Under the pieces are notes generated by a model that saw nothing but the letters and a program-made list of their open reading frames with translations, did no database searches and was not told where the DNA came from. A stretch of 64,000 bases of DNA from Marivirga lumbricoides (GTDB lineage Bacteria > Bacteroidota > Bacteroidia > Cytophagales > Cyclobacteriaceae). Location: contig NZ_BMEC01000007.1 in NCBI RefSeq assembly GCF_014636295.1, forward strand, positions 1-64,000, written 5' to 3'. Position numbers and translations under genes: made by a program. Below are positions 1 through 8,233 of this stretch, piece by piece; position 1 is the stretch's first letter, and each line of letters opens with the position of its first letter.

Positions 1-60
1 GTTATCGAATTCCTTTAAAATCCGTGCGATTTGTTGTGGTGAAAATTTACTCTTCTTCAT
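1..60 (-). CDS. IS3-family transposase OrfA, N-terminal fragment (cut by window edge)
   Basis: Reading leftward from base 60, an ATG opens a frame beginning MKKSKFSPQQIARILKEF, which runs off the window edge. This is the characteristic start of the small IS3-family OrfA protein, which carries a helix-turn-helix that binds the element ends. OrfA is normally joined to the DDE integrase OrfB by a programmed -1 frameshift. Only 20 residues are visible, so the subgroup cannot be assigned. It faces away from the truncated gene on its right. Confidence 0.6.
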   Translation of the reverse strand, partial: MKKSKFSPQQIARILKEFDN

Positions 61-103
61 AACTACTGTTTAAAATTAATAAATATTTCTATACTTTTAA
101 ACA
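1..103 (-). mobile_element. Edge of an IS3-family insertion sequence
   Basis: The minus strand encodes the start of an IS3-type OrfA (bases 60 to 1). Just outside it lie perfect 11-bp inverted repeats, ACTGTTTAAAA at 65-75 and TTTTAAACAGT at 95-105. IS3 elements normally begin with TG, and the minus strand reads TGTTTAAAAG from about base 103, so I place the element end near 103. Immediately beyond this point coding sequence of an unrelated gene begins in the opposite direction. The rest of the element lies outside the window, so the other end and the target duplication cannot be seen. The exact boundary is inferred. Confidence 0.55.
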
Positions 104-393
104 GTTCGGTTTTAAGGGAAGCTTACACTATCAACTCGTTTTATGAGTATGAAGTCGAATTTATTTTACCGGAAGGCTATACTTATGAAAATTTGCCTGA
201 AGGCAAATCTATTGTTTCAGATTTTGGCCGGTATAATATAAGCTACTCTACTTCTGAACAAGGGTTTATTTGTTCAAGAGCTTTTTCACCTACTAAAGGG
301 GTTTTCCCTGCTGAGGATTTTGATAATTTTAAATCTTTCTTTGACGAGATAAGAAGACAGGAGAATAAAAGGGTAATTCTTACAAAGAAATAA
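104..393 (+). pseudogene. 3' remnant of a DUF3857/DUF3858 transglutaminase-like protein
   Basis: The frame is open from the IS end and reads into LPEGYTYENLPEGKSI, an aromatic strand segment (FGRYNISYS), and a closing FDNFKSFFDEI helix ending at 393. This matches the C-terminal DUF3858 region of periplasmic DUF3857/transglutaminase-like proteins of Bacteroidota, which are usually more than 600 residues long. A TTG at 193 could start a 66-residue product, but the homologous pattern continues upstream of it. I therefore treat this as the tail of a gene cut by the insertion element. The 5' part is not in the window. The stop lies 13 bases from the convergent hisA-like gene. Confidence 0.6.
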
Positions 394-405
394 TTGCTCT
401 TTTAT

Positions 406-1131
406 TTACTTTACTAAAAACTCCTTTAAATCCTCAAGTTTGATGTTTCCTTCATAGTAGGCTTTACCAAAAATAACAGCAAAAACTCCCATATCATTAA
501 GTTTCCTGATGTCATCTATATTGCGAACACCACCACTGGCCAACACGCAGATTTCAGGAAATTTCTTGATAATTGACTCATACAATTCAAAAGCAGGGCC
601 AGCTAATGAGCCTTCCTTGCTGATATCGGTAGTTTTTACATATTTCAGACCTCTATCGTAGAAATAACCTATGTGATCCAAAATATCAATGTCTGTATTT
701 TGCATCCATCCATTGTAAGCTATTTTACCGTTCAATGCATCAGCTCCTAAAGTTATTTTCTCTCTTCCGTACGACACAATCCAAGAGGCAAAAAGCTCTT
801 TTCTTTCCACTGCAACACTAGCGGCAGTAATATAATCTGCCCCATATTCATAAGCTTTACTGATGTCTCCATCGGTGTGTATACCACCAGTAAAATCAAG
901 TTCAAGGTTTGTATGTCCACTTAAGGTTTCAAGAATATGATAGTTTACAGGAGAACCTCTGTGGGCACCATCCAGGTCTACTAAGTGCACTACTTTAATT
1001 CCATGATCTTCCAACCTCTTTGCAACGTCTACCGGGCTATCACCATACACTTTTGCACTGTTAATATCAGCGCCTTCCAGGCGAATTATCTTTCCGTCTT
1101 TAATGGCGATTGAAGGTATTATTTGGATCAT
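406..1131 (-). CDS. hisA: HisA-family isomerase with altered active site
   Basis: A 241-residue TIM-barrel protein of the HisA family (ProFAR isomerase of histidine synthesis). Family marks are IKDGKIIRL (10-18), HLVDLDGA (49-56), LGADALNGKI (128-137), TTDISKEG (167-174), LASGGVR (197-203) and FGKAYYEG (221-228). In HisA the first strand normally reads P-A-I-D, and its Asp is the general base. Here it reads PSIAI with Ala at position 9. The second acid (Asp131) is kept, and the usual TDI-RDG is TDI-KEG. No other his gene is near. It may be a divergent paralogue with another role or a weak isomerase. Family assignment is sure; isomerase activity is not. Confidence 0.82.
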   Translation of the reverse strand: MIQIIPSIAIKDGKIIRLEGADINSAKVYGDSPVDVAKRLEDHGIKVVHLVDLDGAHRGSPVNYHILETLSGHTNLELDFTGGIHTDGDISKAYEYGADYITAASVAVERKELFASWIVSYGREKITLGADALNGKIAYNGWMQNTDIDILDHIGYFYDRGLKYVKTTDISKEGSLAGPAFELYESIIKKFPEICVLASGGVRNIDDIRKLNDMGVFAVIFGKAYYEGNIKLEDLKEFLVK

Positions 1132-1393
1132 CTGAATCTTAATTTAAGGTTATAAAAGCTTATGATTGTTTGCTGTCATTATCTTTCCCCAAGCTCAAAA
1201 TATGACGAAACTATGCCGCAATACATGCCTGCGGCTTTTTTCGGACGATTTTCGATAAGGGCTATGAAGCTACACTTTATAACTGAAAATTACAAAACTT
1301 GGCTTAGATTTGAAATGAATTATTTTTATCAACCCTAATTTTTTTAATCAGCTTCGTTTTTGTCATTTTTGCATTCAAATTTCAACTCTTTAC
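1132..1393. other. Divergent intergenic region with a GC-rich hairpin
   Basis: This lies between the hisA-like and SprT-like start codons. At 1215-1235 GCCGCA and TGCGGC can pair around a 9-nt loop, followed by a T-run (1236-1241), so the site looks like a rightward intrinsic terminator although no rightward gene precedes it. It could be a leader hairpin of the SprT-like gene or stop transcription entering from the insertion element. Nothing else is recognisable. Confidence 0.3.
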
Positions 1394-2017
1394 TTGGACT
1401 TTTACGAACAAAATATTTATAAGCGTCTGCAAAGGTTTGTTCCTGAACATGCCGTTGATTTAGCCTTTTCCTTGTGGAAAGAACACCCTTTTAGATTTGT
1501 GGTGTCTAAAGCAAGAGCTACTAAGCTTGGAGATTTTCGAAAAAAACCTTCTGATGATTTAGCCATTATCACAGTTAATGAAAACCTTAATCCCTACGCT
1601 TTTTTGATTACTTATGTGCACGAAGTAGCGCATCATAGAGTGTACACCGTGCATAAAAATAGCGTGCTGCCTCACGGAAATGAATGGAAGCTTGCTTTTC
1701 AGAAGATCATGCTTCCCTTTCAGACTTCACAGATTTTTCCTGCTGAAGTACTTAAAGCATTAAATAGTTATATGCGAAACCCTAAAGCCGCTTCTCTGTC
1801 AGATATTAAATTGGCGCAAGCTCTGCAAAAGCAGGATAACTTTGCTCACCCTCATGAGGTCAGTTTAATGGAGTTGGAAGGCGATAAATTTAAGTTGGAA
1901 AACAAAGTATTTCAAAAATTAGAAAATAGGCGCACCAGGATAAAATGTGTTGAATTAAAATCAGGTAAAAATTACCTCGTTCACAAAATGGCAATGGTTA
2001 TACCATTTAATGAATAA
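1394..2017 (+). CDS. SprT-like zinc metalloprotease-domain protein
   Basis: A 207-residue protein with the SprT-like zinc site HEVAHH at 76-81 and a third ligand region HGNEWK at 94-99, as in SprT/Spartan-type domains. The C-terminal part has the short beta-rich pattern RTRIKCVELKSGKNYLV found in bacterial SprT-like proteins of this phylum. Family members are zinc metalloproteases or presumed ones; the bacterial substrate is unknown. There is no signal peptide, so it is cytoplasmic. The start is a TTG at 1394; no better in-frame ATG lies before the conserved region. It is a single gene, convergent with the next. Confidence 0.8.
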   Translation: MDFYEQNIYKRLQRFVPEHAVDLAFSLWKEHPFRFVVSKARATKLGDFRKKPSDDLAIITVNENLNPYAFLITYVHEVAHHRVYTVHKNSVLPHGNEWKLAFQKIMLPFQTSQIFPAEVLKALNSYMRNPKAASLSDIKLAQALQKQDNFAHPHEVSLMELEGDKFKLENKVFQKLENRRTRIKCVELKSGKNYLVHKMAMVIPFNE

Positions 2018-2018
2018 A

Positions 2019-2588
2019 TTATAAGCCCAGCCTTTTGGTGACTGCACTTTCAATTCTTTCACAAAAATCACCTGGTTTTTGAGTTCGCCAGTTCATATGG
2101 TCAAATTGGCCACCAAAATTGATGTAATAGTCCACGTTGAAGTTTTTCCACTCATCGGTGACAAACTCCCTGAAATTTACAGCTACTATCCAGCCATCTT
2201 CTAGTTCCTCAAACCATTCTTCATAGTAGCAGTCGTCAGAACCATGGAAGTTAAGTATGTTTTCACCTATTAAAATAAATTTGTGCAAGCCTTGCAGAAT
2301 CATGTGCTCAATAATATTTCTTTTGAAGTGCATGATGTCATTATGGAGGGCATCATTCCATTCTCCTATCATTTCAATTACAGCGTAACCATTGTCATAA
2401 TCAGCATAAAGAATTTTTATGTAGAGCGTTTCTGACCCGATGGCATCCCATGCAGGGTCAATATAATATCCATAGATAGTATCCGTATAAAGTTCGTAAT
2501 TATATTCTTTACCATGGAAAGGTGAAAGTTCGTCTGTTGAGGAATCATAAAACTTTAACCAACTGTAATAAGGTTCTATTTGGTGCAT
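2019..2588 (-). CDS. Conserved hypothetical protein
   Basis: A 189-residue acidic protein very rich in aromatic residues (many Tyr, Trp and Phe), with no signal peptide or membrane segment. I do not recognise a domain. Its regular alternation of aromatic strands and the acidic stretch EEWFEELEDGW near residue 125 suggest a compact soluble fold. It converges with the SprT-like gene, with one base between the stops, and lies 88 bases downstream of murQ on the same strand, so it may be the last gene of the murQ transcript. No function can be inferred. Confidence 0.6.
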   Translation of the reverse strand: MHQIEPYYSWLKFYDSSTDELSPFHGKEYNYELYTDTIYGYYIDPAWDAIGSETLYIKILYADYDNGYAVIEMIGEWNDALHNDIMHFKRNIIEHMILQGLHKFILIGENILNFHGSDDCYYEEWFEELEDGWIVAVNFREFVTDEWKNFNVDYYINFGGQFDHMNWRTQKPGDFCERIESAVTKRLGL

Positions 2589-2676
2589 AAGCCAACTTTA
2601 GGATCACAATTAATTATTAAATAAGGGTTGTTTGCCTCTTTAATATCAATCCTGATTGGGAGAAAAAAGTTTTGTC

Positions 2677-3492
2677 TTAGGAGATTTTTCTTCCCCTGAA
2701 GAAGTCAATTGCTTTACGGACAGACCCTTGTTGAAGCAATAATTCCTTTGCCTGCTCATAGTCAAGCGAGAGTTCATTCACGATCATTTTTGTACCACGA
2801 TCTACTAATTTCTCATTGCTCAACTGCATGTCCACCATCTTATTGCCTTTTATGTGTCCCAGCTGAATCATGGCTGTCGTGGAGATCATATTCAAAACCA
2901 TTTTTTGTGCGGTACCTGCTTTCATTCTTGTGCTGCCAGTAATAAATTCTGGTCCTACAGGTACTTCTATAGGGAAATCTGCAGATTTTGACAATTCTGA
3001 ACCAGGGTTACAGGTTATGCACCCGGTGGAGACCTTATTTTTTCTTGCTTCATTTAAACCACCAATTACGTAGGGGGTTCTCCCGGAAGCTGCTATTCCT
3101 ATTATACAATCGTTAGGATTGACGGAATACTTTTGAAGATCTTTCCAGGCCTGTTTTTCGTCATCTTCAGCAAATTCCACTGCATTTCTGATAGCACCAT
3201 CTCCCCCGGCAATAATTCCGATTACCTTTTCAGGTGAAACTCCAAAAGTAGGGGGGCATTCGGAAGCATCCAATATTCCCAGTCGGCCACTTGTGCCTGC
3301 ACCTATGTAAAATATGCGTCCACCGACCTTCATTTTTGGCACCAGGTGAGATACCAGTTCAATTATTTGAGGAAGGGCTTTATTTACGGCCATAGCCACA
3401 GATTGGTCTTCTTTATTAATCCCTTCAATAACTTCAGCTATTGATAAATTTTCCAGGTTATTATAATGAGAATCGGATTCAGTGAGGTTCAT
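2677..3492 (-). CDS. murQ: N-acetylmuramic acid 6-phosphate etherase
   Basis: MurQ cleaves the D-lactyl ether of MurNAc-6-phosphate to give GlcNAc-6-phosphate and lactate in peptidoglycan recycling. The 271-residue sequence has the SIS-domain sugar-phosphate loop GAGTSGRLG (64-72), the catalytic-Glu segment DASECPPT (75-82), the AEDD segment near 109, and the second SIS motif AASGRTPY (134-141). The MurQ signature GSTRMKAGTAQK follows at about 186. It is slightly short for the family but all motifs are present. Its start overlaps the stop of the upstream BadF-type kinase by 4 bases, so the two are translationally coupled. Confidence 0.93.
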   Translation of the reverse strand: MNLTESDSHYNNLENLSIAEVIEGINKEDQSVAMAVNKALPQIIELVSHLVPKMKVGGRIFYIGAGTSGRLGILDASECPPTFGVSPEKVIGIIAGGDGAIRNAVEFAEDDEKQAWKDLQKYSVNPNDCIIGIAASGRTPYVIGGLNEARKNKVSTGCITCNPGSELSKSADFPIEVPVGPEFITGSTRMKAGTAQKMVLNMISTTAMIQLGHIKGNKMVDMQLSNEKLVDRGTKMIVNELSLDYEQAKELLLQQGSVRKAIDFFRGRKIS

Positions 3493-4337
3493 AGTAATTT
3501 TTTTTCATGGTATAGGGTAAGGCCTGCAATAGGGCTCTCCAGGAATTTTCCTGCAATTAAATTGTTTTTTTGGAGCAGCGTTCTGAGAATGTTTACAGAA
3601 TTGTAAGCTACTCCGCCAACAAAGTGGATAGGTACATTTTGTTGAATATTAAACTTTAGGATAGATTTATTGAGAAACTGCTGAAAGGAATTAATAAGAA
3701 GCTCTACTATGTACTTATTCTCAATGTTATCCATAGCAAACCGAAAAAAACCGGCAAGATACCTTTTAGCCTCGGGCTGTTGATAAATATTATAATTTAC
3801 AGTGTCTTTGTTGGCATCCGGGAAGCTTAGGGCGAAGTTATTGTGCAGCGCTTCAGGAAGCTCATTTTCCAGATATGCCTTTATTAACTTCTTGCCGATG
3901 TAGGAGCCACTCCCTTCATCGCCTAGCACATATCCTAAAGAAACCATTTCCTCAGTAATTTGCTCACCATCAAACACGCAGGCATTAGCTCCTGTTCCTA
4001 ATATGCAAACAACTCCAGGCTGGTTAAGGCAAGTAGCCCTGGCAGCAGCCAGCAAATCATGTTGTACTTCTACCTTGTCTGTTTTAAAAAATTCTGAGAG
4101 CGCTGTTTTTACTTTTTCTTTATTGGCAATGCTTCCACAACCTGCTCCATAGAAATAAACCCGGGTATCAGCCTCTGTTAATGAAATATTCAGCTCAGTA
4201 ACTAAAAGTGAAAGTAATTCACTTTTTGAAATATGGTAAGCGTTAATGCCTTTGGTTTTAGCCTGGCCTACCACGCCATTTTCTGAAATCCAACGCCAAT
4301 CTGTTTTACTGGCCCCCGCATCTGCAATTATCTGCAT
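3489..4337 (-). CDS. BadF/BadG-type sugar kinase (probable amino-sugar kinase)
   Basis: A 282-residue ASKHA-fold kinase of the BadF/BadG/GlcNAc-kinase family. The phosphate-1 loop DAGASKTDW is at 6-14, a second nucleotide loop LGTGANAC lies near 113, and the GDEGSGSYIG segment lies near 138. Relatives phosphorylate GlcNAc or MurNAc. Because it is coupled to murQ (4-base overlap), phosphorylation of MurNAc at C6 before MurQ acts is the most economical role, resembling clostridial MurK. That substrate is inferred from context, not shown by the sequence. Cytoplasmic, no signal peptide. Confidence 0.8.
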   Translation of the reverse strand: MQIIADAGASKTDWRWISENGVVGQAKTKGINAYHISKSELLSLLVTELNISLTEADTRVYFYGAGCGSIANKEKVKTALSEFFKTDKVEVQHDLLAAARATCLNQPGVVCILGTGANACVFDGEQITEEMVSLGYVLGDEGSGSYIGKKLIKAYLENELPEALHNNFALSFPDANKDTVNYNIYQQPEAKRYLAGFFRFAMDNIENKYIVELLINSFQQFLNKSILKFNIQQNVPIHFVGGVAYNSVNILRTLLQKNNLIAGKFLESPIAGLTLYHEKKLL

Positions 4338-4417
4338 TTATTTCTTTTTTTAATTCATCGTAAATTTAACATCCTCCGAAAATTTTACGTAATTAAAGAT
4401 TAATAAATATCAATAGT

Positions 4418-4765
4418 GTGAAAAATAAATTACTAGGTTTGTTAGGAGTAGATAAGTTGATCGAAAATATCCAGCACCTTATTGAGGTGAGAGTAAATAT
4501 AATTAAAAATGAGGTGCAGGATAAAGTAGCAGAAGGTATGGCCAAGGTTTTGCCTTTGATTTTTTTATTATTAAGCCTCTCAATCTTTCTTATCTTTGCA
4601 AGCATTACCGTAGCTTTTTATCTCTCAGATCTATTCGAAAGCCTTGTTTATGGTTTTGGAGCAGTAGCTTTGCTATATTTAATAATAACTGTTATATTTT
4701 TCCTTTTAAAAGATAGTGAGCGTTTAATTGACAAGTTTAAATCTGAAATTAAAAAGAGGAGCTAA
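4418..4765 (+). CDS. Phage-holin/YqjE-like membrane protein
   Basis: A 115-residue protein with an amphipathic N-terminal helix (about 1-40), two membrane helices (about 46-66 and 74-96) and a basic tail. This is the layout of the phage holin superfamily 6 (DUF1469/YqjE-like) proteins of Bacteroidota. The start is a GTG at 4418. It is 15 bases upstream of the next gene, and the three genes from here to 5953 appear to form one operon. The function of these chromosomal proteins is unknown; the holin name reflects fold similarity only. Confidence 0.7.
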   Translation: MKNKLLGLLGVDKLIENIQHLIEVRVNIIKNEVQDKVAEGMAKVLPLIFLLLSLSIFLIFASITVAFYLSDLFESLVYGFGAVALLYLIITVIFFLLKDSERLIDKFKSEIKKRS

Positions 4766-4779
4766 TTAAAAATATTAAA

Positions 4780-5205
4780 ATGAGCGAGCAAAGGCGTTTA
4801 ATGCAGCAGAAGAAAGAATACGAAGAGAGTATTTCTCATCAACTTCAGGAATATACCGATAAAGCACAGGAGATTGGAAAAACGGCACTAATGATTGCCG
4901 GAGGTGCTTTGGTAGCCTATCAACTAGTTAGGCTTTTTACTAAAAGAAAAAGCTCTGCTAAGTCATCTCGACCTAAAGTAAAAGGTAAAGTTTACCAGGG
5001 AATGTATGAGGGGGATGATGATGGTAAAGGACCAAGAACTATTGTAATTAAAGAAGATAGCGGTTCTTTAAGTATGTTTGATTTAATAAAAGCAGAGATG
5101 GGAGGCTTGTTACTTGCTATCGCCAAAGATAAAATATTAGCATTTCTACACCAGCTGGAAAGTCCAAAAACAAATGCCTCAGAACAACACAAAGAAGATA
5201 ATTAA
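4780..5205 (+). CDS. Small membrane-associated hypothetical protein
   Basis: A 141-residue protein with a charged, coiled-coil-prone N-terminus (about 1-30), one hydrophobic segment with Gly/Ala packing residues (about 34-50), a lysine/serine-rich linker, and a second weakly hydrophobic helix near 105-125. No catalytic motif is visible. It is commonly paired with YqjE-like proteins in related genomes, which suggests an envelope-stress or membrane-structuring role, but that is inference. Its 3' end overlaps the start of the GGGPS-family gene by 32 bases. Confidence 0.6.
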   Translation: MSEQRRLMQQKKEYEESISHQLQEYTDKAQEIGKTALMIAGGALVAYQLVRLFTKRKSSAKSSRPKVKGKVYQGMYEGDDDGKGPRTIVIKEDSGSLSMFDLIKAEMGGLLLAIAKDKILAFLHQLESPKTNASEQHKEDN

Positions 5206-5953
5206 TAGGTTAAATAGCTCTGCTACTGAAGGGAAAAAGTCTTTTGCATTGTTGATTGATCCTGATAAAGTGCAGAATTTGTTAGAACTGCAGCGAATAA
5301 TCCATACTGCAATTGAAAACAAAGTAGACTATTTTATGGTAGGAGGAAGTTTGATTTTATCAGATTTCCTTGGGCCATGCATTTCCCACATTAAGGCGCA
5401 AACAGAAATTCCTGTAGTGCTATTCCCGGGCAATAACCAATATATAGATTTGCAGGCTGATGCAATTCTGTACCTCTCATTAATTTCAGGAAGGAATGCT
5501 GATTTATTAATAGGTCAACATGTGCTTTCTGCTCCAATTTTAAAGAGGAGTAAGATAGAGGTTTGGCCAACGGGCTATATGTTAGTTGATGGAGGTAACA
5601 AAACTTCTGTCTCTTATATGAGCAACACAAATCCTATTCCTCATGACAAATATGATATAGCCATGAGCACTGCTATAGCAGGAGAGCTTTTAGGCCAACA
5701 ACTTATTTATATGGATGCCGGAAGTGGAGCAGAATATATGATCTCCGATAGAATGATTGCTTCTGTAAAAAGGGCTATTGATATACCTTTGATTGTAGGT
5801 GGTGGAATTAATACAGTCCAGAAAGCAAAAAGCGCCTGGAAATCAGGCGCTGATGTTATTGTTGTTGGAAATGCAATAGAGAAAAATCCTGAATTGCTAA
5901 TTGAAATAACAGAAGCAAAAACGCTTCTTAATGAACAATTAAACGTTCATTAA
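5174..5953 (+). CDS. Geranylgeranylglyceryl phosphate synthase-family prenyltransferase
   Basis: A 259-residue TIM-barrel protein of the GGGPS/PcrB family, which couples sn-glycerol-1-phosphate to a polyprenyl diphosphate, the first step of archaeal-type ether lipids. Motifs are LIDPDK (27-32), VGGSL (56-60), FPGN (84-87), TGYMLVDGG (133-141), YMDAGSGA (179-186), VGGGI (208-212) and VGNAIE (231-236). Group II GGGPS enzymes are known in Bacteroidota although the lipid end product is unclear. The ATG at 5174 overlaps the previous gene, implying coupled translation. The stop overlaps the convergent AraC gene by 15 bases. Confidence 0.9.
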   Translation: MPQNNTKKIINRLNSSATEGKKSFALLIDPDKVQNLLELQRIIHTAIENKVDYFMVGGSLILSDFLGPCISHIKAQTEIPVVLFPGNNQYIDLQADAILYLSLISGRNADLLIGQHVLSAPILKRSKIEVWPTGYMLVDGGNKTSVSYMSNTNPIPHDKYDIAMSTAIAGELLGQQLIYMDAGSGAEYMISDRMIASVKRAIDIPLIVGGGINTVQKAKSAWKSGADVIVVGNAIEKNPELLIEITEAKTLLNEQLNVH

Positions 5954-6862
5954 AGATTCTCTTCTTCTCATTTTTCCGGCTGGTATACCAAACATCATTT
6001 TAAATCTTCTGCAGAAATAAGCCGTATCTTTATAGCCTACTTCCTGACCTATATCTCTGATGCTTTTCTTGCTTGTTCTCAGCAAGGTTACAGCCTCTTC
6101 CATTCTTTGGTATTCAATGTAATCCTGCGGATTAATACCGGTTAGCATTTTAAAGTACTGTCCTACATAATCTTCAGATACATTGGCTACTTCAGCTAAT
6201 TTCTTATTTGAAAGATCTCCTCCTAAATGCTCATTAATGTAATTGAATATATCAATTAATCTTGGGTCTTTAAAGTAGGTACTATTAGTGGCAAGTTGCT
6301 CAACAAAAAGTTTGTTTCTTACAATATGACGGAAAACCTCAATCAATAAATGCTCTGTAAGTACCTTCACCATTCTTTCAGAGCCGGGCTCATTCATTTT
6401 AATTTCATGAAAAATTCTATCATGAATAGACTTCACAGTGTCGTTTTGAAAAACAAATGAAGGAATGTCCAGAGAAGCGAAAAAGTTTACTGAATCGAAT
6501 ACTTTCGCTTCGAAAGAGATGTAGCTAAAGCTATCGCCACCTTCGCTTAATAATTCATCATGACTAATAGAATGAAAAAACTCACCTTTATTAGTAATGA
6601 AGTTATCATTGGCTACGGTAGCTATCTGGCTGCCCCTTCCGTAGGTAATTTGTTGTGCCTTGCCTCCGGGAATAAAGGCGAAATCGCCTTCTTTGGCTAA
6701 TGCTTTATCCTCACCTACCAGTACCTCACCTTTATTTACTAAAATCAACTTATTTTCAACCTCATACAGATTGTTAACAGTTACAGGTTTGAGGATTTTT
6801 ATATTCTTGGCTTTAACAAACTTAACACCAAGAGACTCAATAATTTTGTTGTAATCTTCCAT
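5939..6862 (-). CDS. AraC-family transcriptional regulator
   Basis: A 307-residue regulator. The N-terminal part (about 20-100) has the short strand pattern of a cupin-like sensor. A helical linker follows, then the paired helix-turn-helix AraC domain at about 205-303, with NKKLAEVANVSEDYVGQYF and IRDIGQEVGYKDTAYFCRRF as the two recognition helices. There is no membrane segment, so it is a soluble one-component regulator. Its stop overlaps the convergent GGGPS-family gene, and the acyl-CoA dehydrogenase upstream has its own terminator, so it is probably transcribed alone. The ligand is unknown. Confidence 0.87.
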   Translation of the reverse strand: MEDYNKIIESLGVKFVKAKNIKILKPVTVNNLYEVENKLILVNKGEVLVGEDKALAKEGDFAFIPGGKAQQITYGRGSQIATVANDNFITNKGEFFHSISHDELLSEGGDSFSYISFEAKVFDSVNFFASLDIPSFVFQNDTVKSIHDRIFHEIKMNEPGSERMVKVLTEHLLIEVFRHIVRNKLFVEQLATNSTYFKDPRLIDIFNYINEHLGGDLSNKKLAEVANVSEDYVGQYFKMLTGINPQDYIEYQRMEEAVTLLRTSKKSIRDIGQEVGYKDTAYFCRRFKMMFGIPAGKMRRRESLMNV

Positions 6863-6962
6863 TATCTTGTTTTATGAATGGATAAACTATGAAAAGTAAA
6901 ATATAATTAAAAAATTCTTGTACGAATCTAAGTAAAAATAGTTTTATATCAAATAAAATTAA

Positions 6963-6997
6963 AATGCATAATCCTATTTATTCTAAGATTATGCATT
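6963..6997 (-). terminator. Intrinsic terminator of the acyl-CoA dehydrogenase gene
   Basis: A perfect 11-bp inverted repeat, AATGCATAATC (6963-6973) and GATTATGCATT (6987-6997), with a 13-nt loop, begins 24 bases past the dehydrogenase stop. On the minus strand it runs into a T-rich tail (TTTTAATTTTATT). The stem is AT-rich but long. Confidence 0.6.
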
Positions 6998-7020
6998 ATA
7001 ACGATCAATTTGGTATTATC

Positions 7021-8160
7021 TTATTTTAAAATACTACGGGATATTACAATTTTTTGTATTTCCGAAGTACCCTCATAAATCTGCGTAATTTTTGCATCCC
7101 TCATTAGCCTTTCAACATGGTATTCTTTCACATAACCATAGCCACCATGCACCTGAACGGCTTCCACCGTAGTATCCATTGCAACTTGTGAAGCATAAAG
7201 TTTTGCCATAGCTCCAGCCTGTGAAAAGTCTTGCTTGGTGTCTTTTAACCAGGCAGCTTTTAAGCAAAGTAATCTGGCAGCTTCAATTTGAGTTGCCATG
7301 TCAGCTAATTTAAAGGCAATACCCTGATGTTGGCTAATTTCCTTACCAAAGGCTTTTCTTTCTTTTGAATATTTCAAAGCCAGTTCATACGCACCTGAAG
7401 CAATTCCTAAGGCTTGAGATGCAATTCCGATTCTGCCACCATTTAAGGTAGCCATTGCAAAATTAAAGCCGAAGCCATCTTCCCCAATCCTGTTTTCCTT
7501 AGGTACTTTTACATCCTGAAACATCAGAGAATGCGTGTCAGATCCCCTGATTCCCATTTTTTCTTCTTTCTTACCGACAGTAAAGCCTTCCATGTCTTTT
7601 TCAACAATAAAGGCATTAATTCCTTTATGTCCTTTTTCTTTATCGGTATGCGCAATTACTAAATATACAGAAGCACTGTTACCGTTTGTAATCCAGTTTT
7701 TGGTTCCGTTAATTAAATAATGATCTCCTTTGTCTTCAGCAGTAGTTCTTTGAGAAGTGGCATCAGACCCTGCTTCTGGTTCAGATAAACAGAACGCACC
7801 AATGATTTCCCCGGTTGCCAATCTGGTTAAATATTTTTCTTTTTGTGCCTCGGTACCGTATTTATCAAGTCCCCAGCACACCAAAGAGTTATTAACTGAC
7901 ATGCAAACAGAAGCAGAAGCATCAATTTTAGAGATTTCCTCCATTGCCAGCACATAAGAAATGGTATCCATTCCGCCACCGTTGTACTTTGGGTCTACCA
8001 TCATTCCCATAAAGCCTAATTCCCCCATTTTCTTGATTTGCTCTGCAGGAAAAATTTCTTTAGTATCTCTTTCGATAACCCCTGGCAATAATTCGTTTTG
8101 TGCAAAATCTCTGGCAGCTGCCTGTACGGCTAAATGCTCTTCTGTAAGTTGAAAATTCAT
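7021..8160 (-). CDS. Acyl-CoA dehydrogenase (short-chain type)
   Basis: A 379-residue flavoprotein with the full acyl-CoA dehydrogenase layout: helical N-domain, the FAD-binding middle segment with FCLSEPEAGSDA (about 126-137) and NGTKNWITNG, and a C-terminal helical domain. The catalytic base is Glu363 in IYEGTSEIQ. Length and the position of this Glu match butyryl/short-chain enzymes, which oxidise acyl-CoA to enoyl-CoA and pass electrons to ETF. The chain-length preference is inferred. It has its own promoter-like motif (8215-8222) and terminator (6963-6997), so it looks monocistronic. Confidence 0.92.
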   Translation of the reverse strand: MNFQLTEEHLAVQAAARDFAQNELLPGVIERDTKEIFPAEQIKKMGELGFMGMMVDPKYNGGGMDTISYVLAMEEISKIDASASVCMSVNNSLVCWGLDKYGTEAQKEKYLTRLATGEIIGAFCLSEPEAGSDATSQRTTAEDKGDHYLINGTKNWITNGNSASVYLVIAHTDKEKGHKGINAFIVEKDMEGFTVGKKEEKMGIRGSDTHSLMFQDVKVPKENRIGEDGFGFNFAMATLNGGRIGIASQALGIASGAYELALKYSKERKAFGKEISQHQGIAFKLADMATQIEAARLLCLKAAWLKDTKQDFSQAGAMAKLYASQVAMDTTVEAVQVHGGYGYVKEYHVERLMRDAKITQIYEGTSEIQKIVISRSILK

Positions 8161-8214
8161 TTGTTACGTATTTTTAAATTGTACTAGAAACAGGTTGTCT
8201 CCTCAAACGTTTCG

Positions 8215-8222
8215 CAAAGATA
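8215..8222 (-). promoter_or_regulatory. -7 promoter motif of the acyl-CoA dehydrogenase gene
   Basis: On the minus strand the sequence TATCTTTG fits the Bacteroidota -7 consensus TAnnTTTG, 54 bases before the start codon and just past the stop of the YugP gene. No clear TTTG -33 element is visible at the usual spacing. Confidence 0.45.
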
Positions 8223-8233
8223 GGAAAAATCCA

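Noticed and set aside
2709-3073. Plus-strand frames opposite murQ
   Set aside because: They are antisense to a clear family gene and have no domain or signal pattern of their own.
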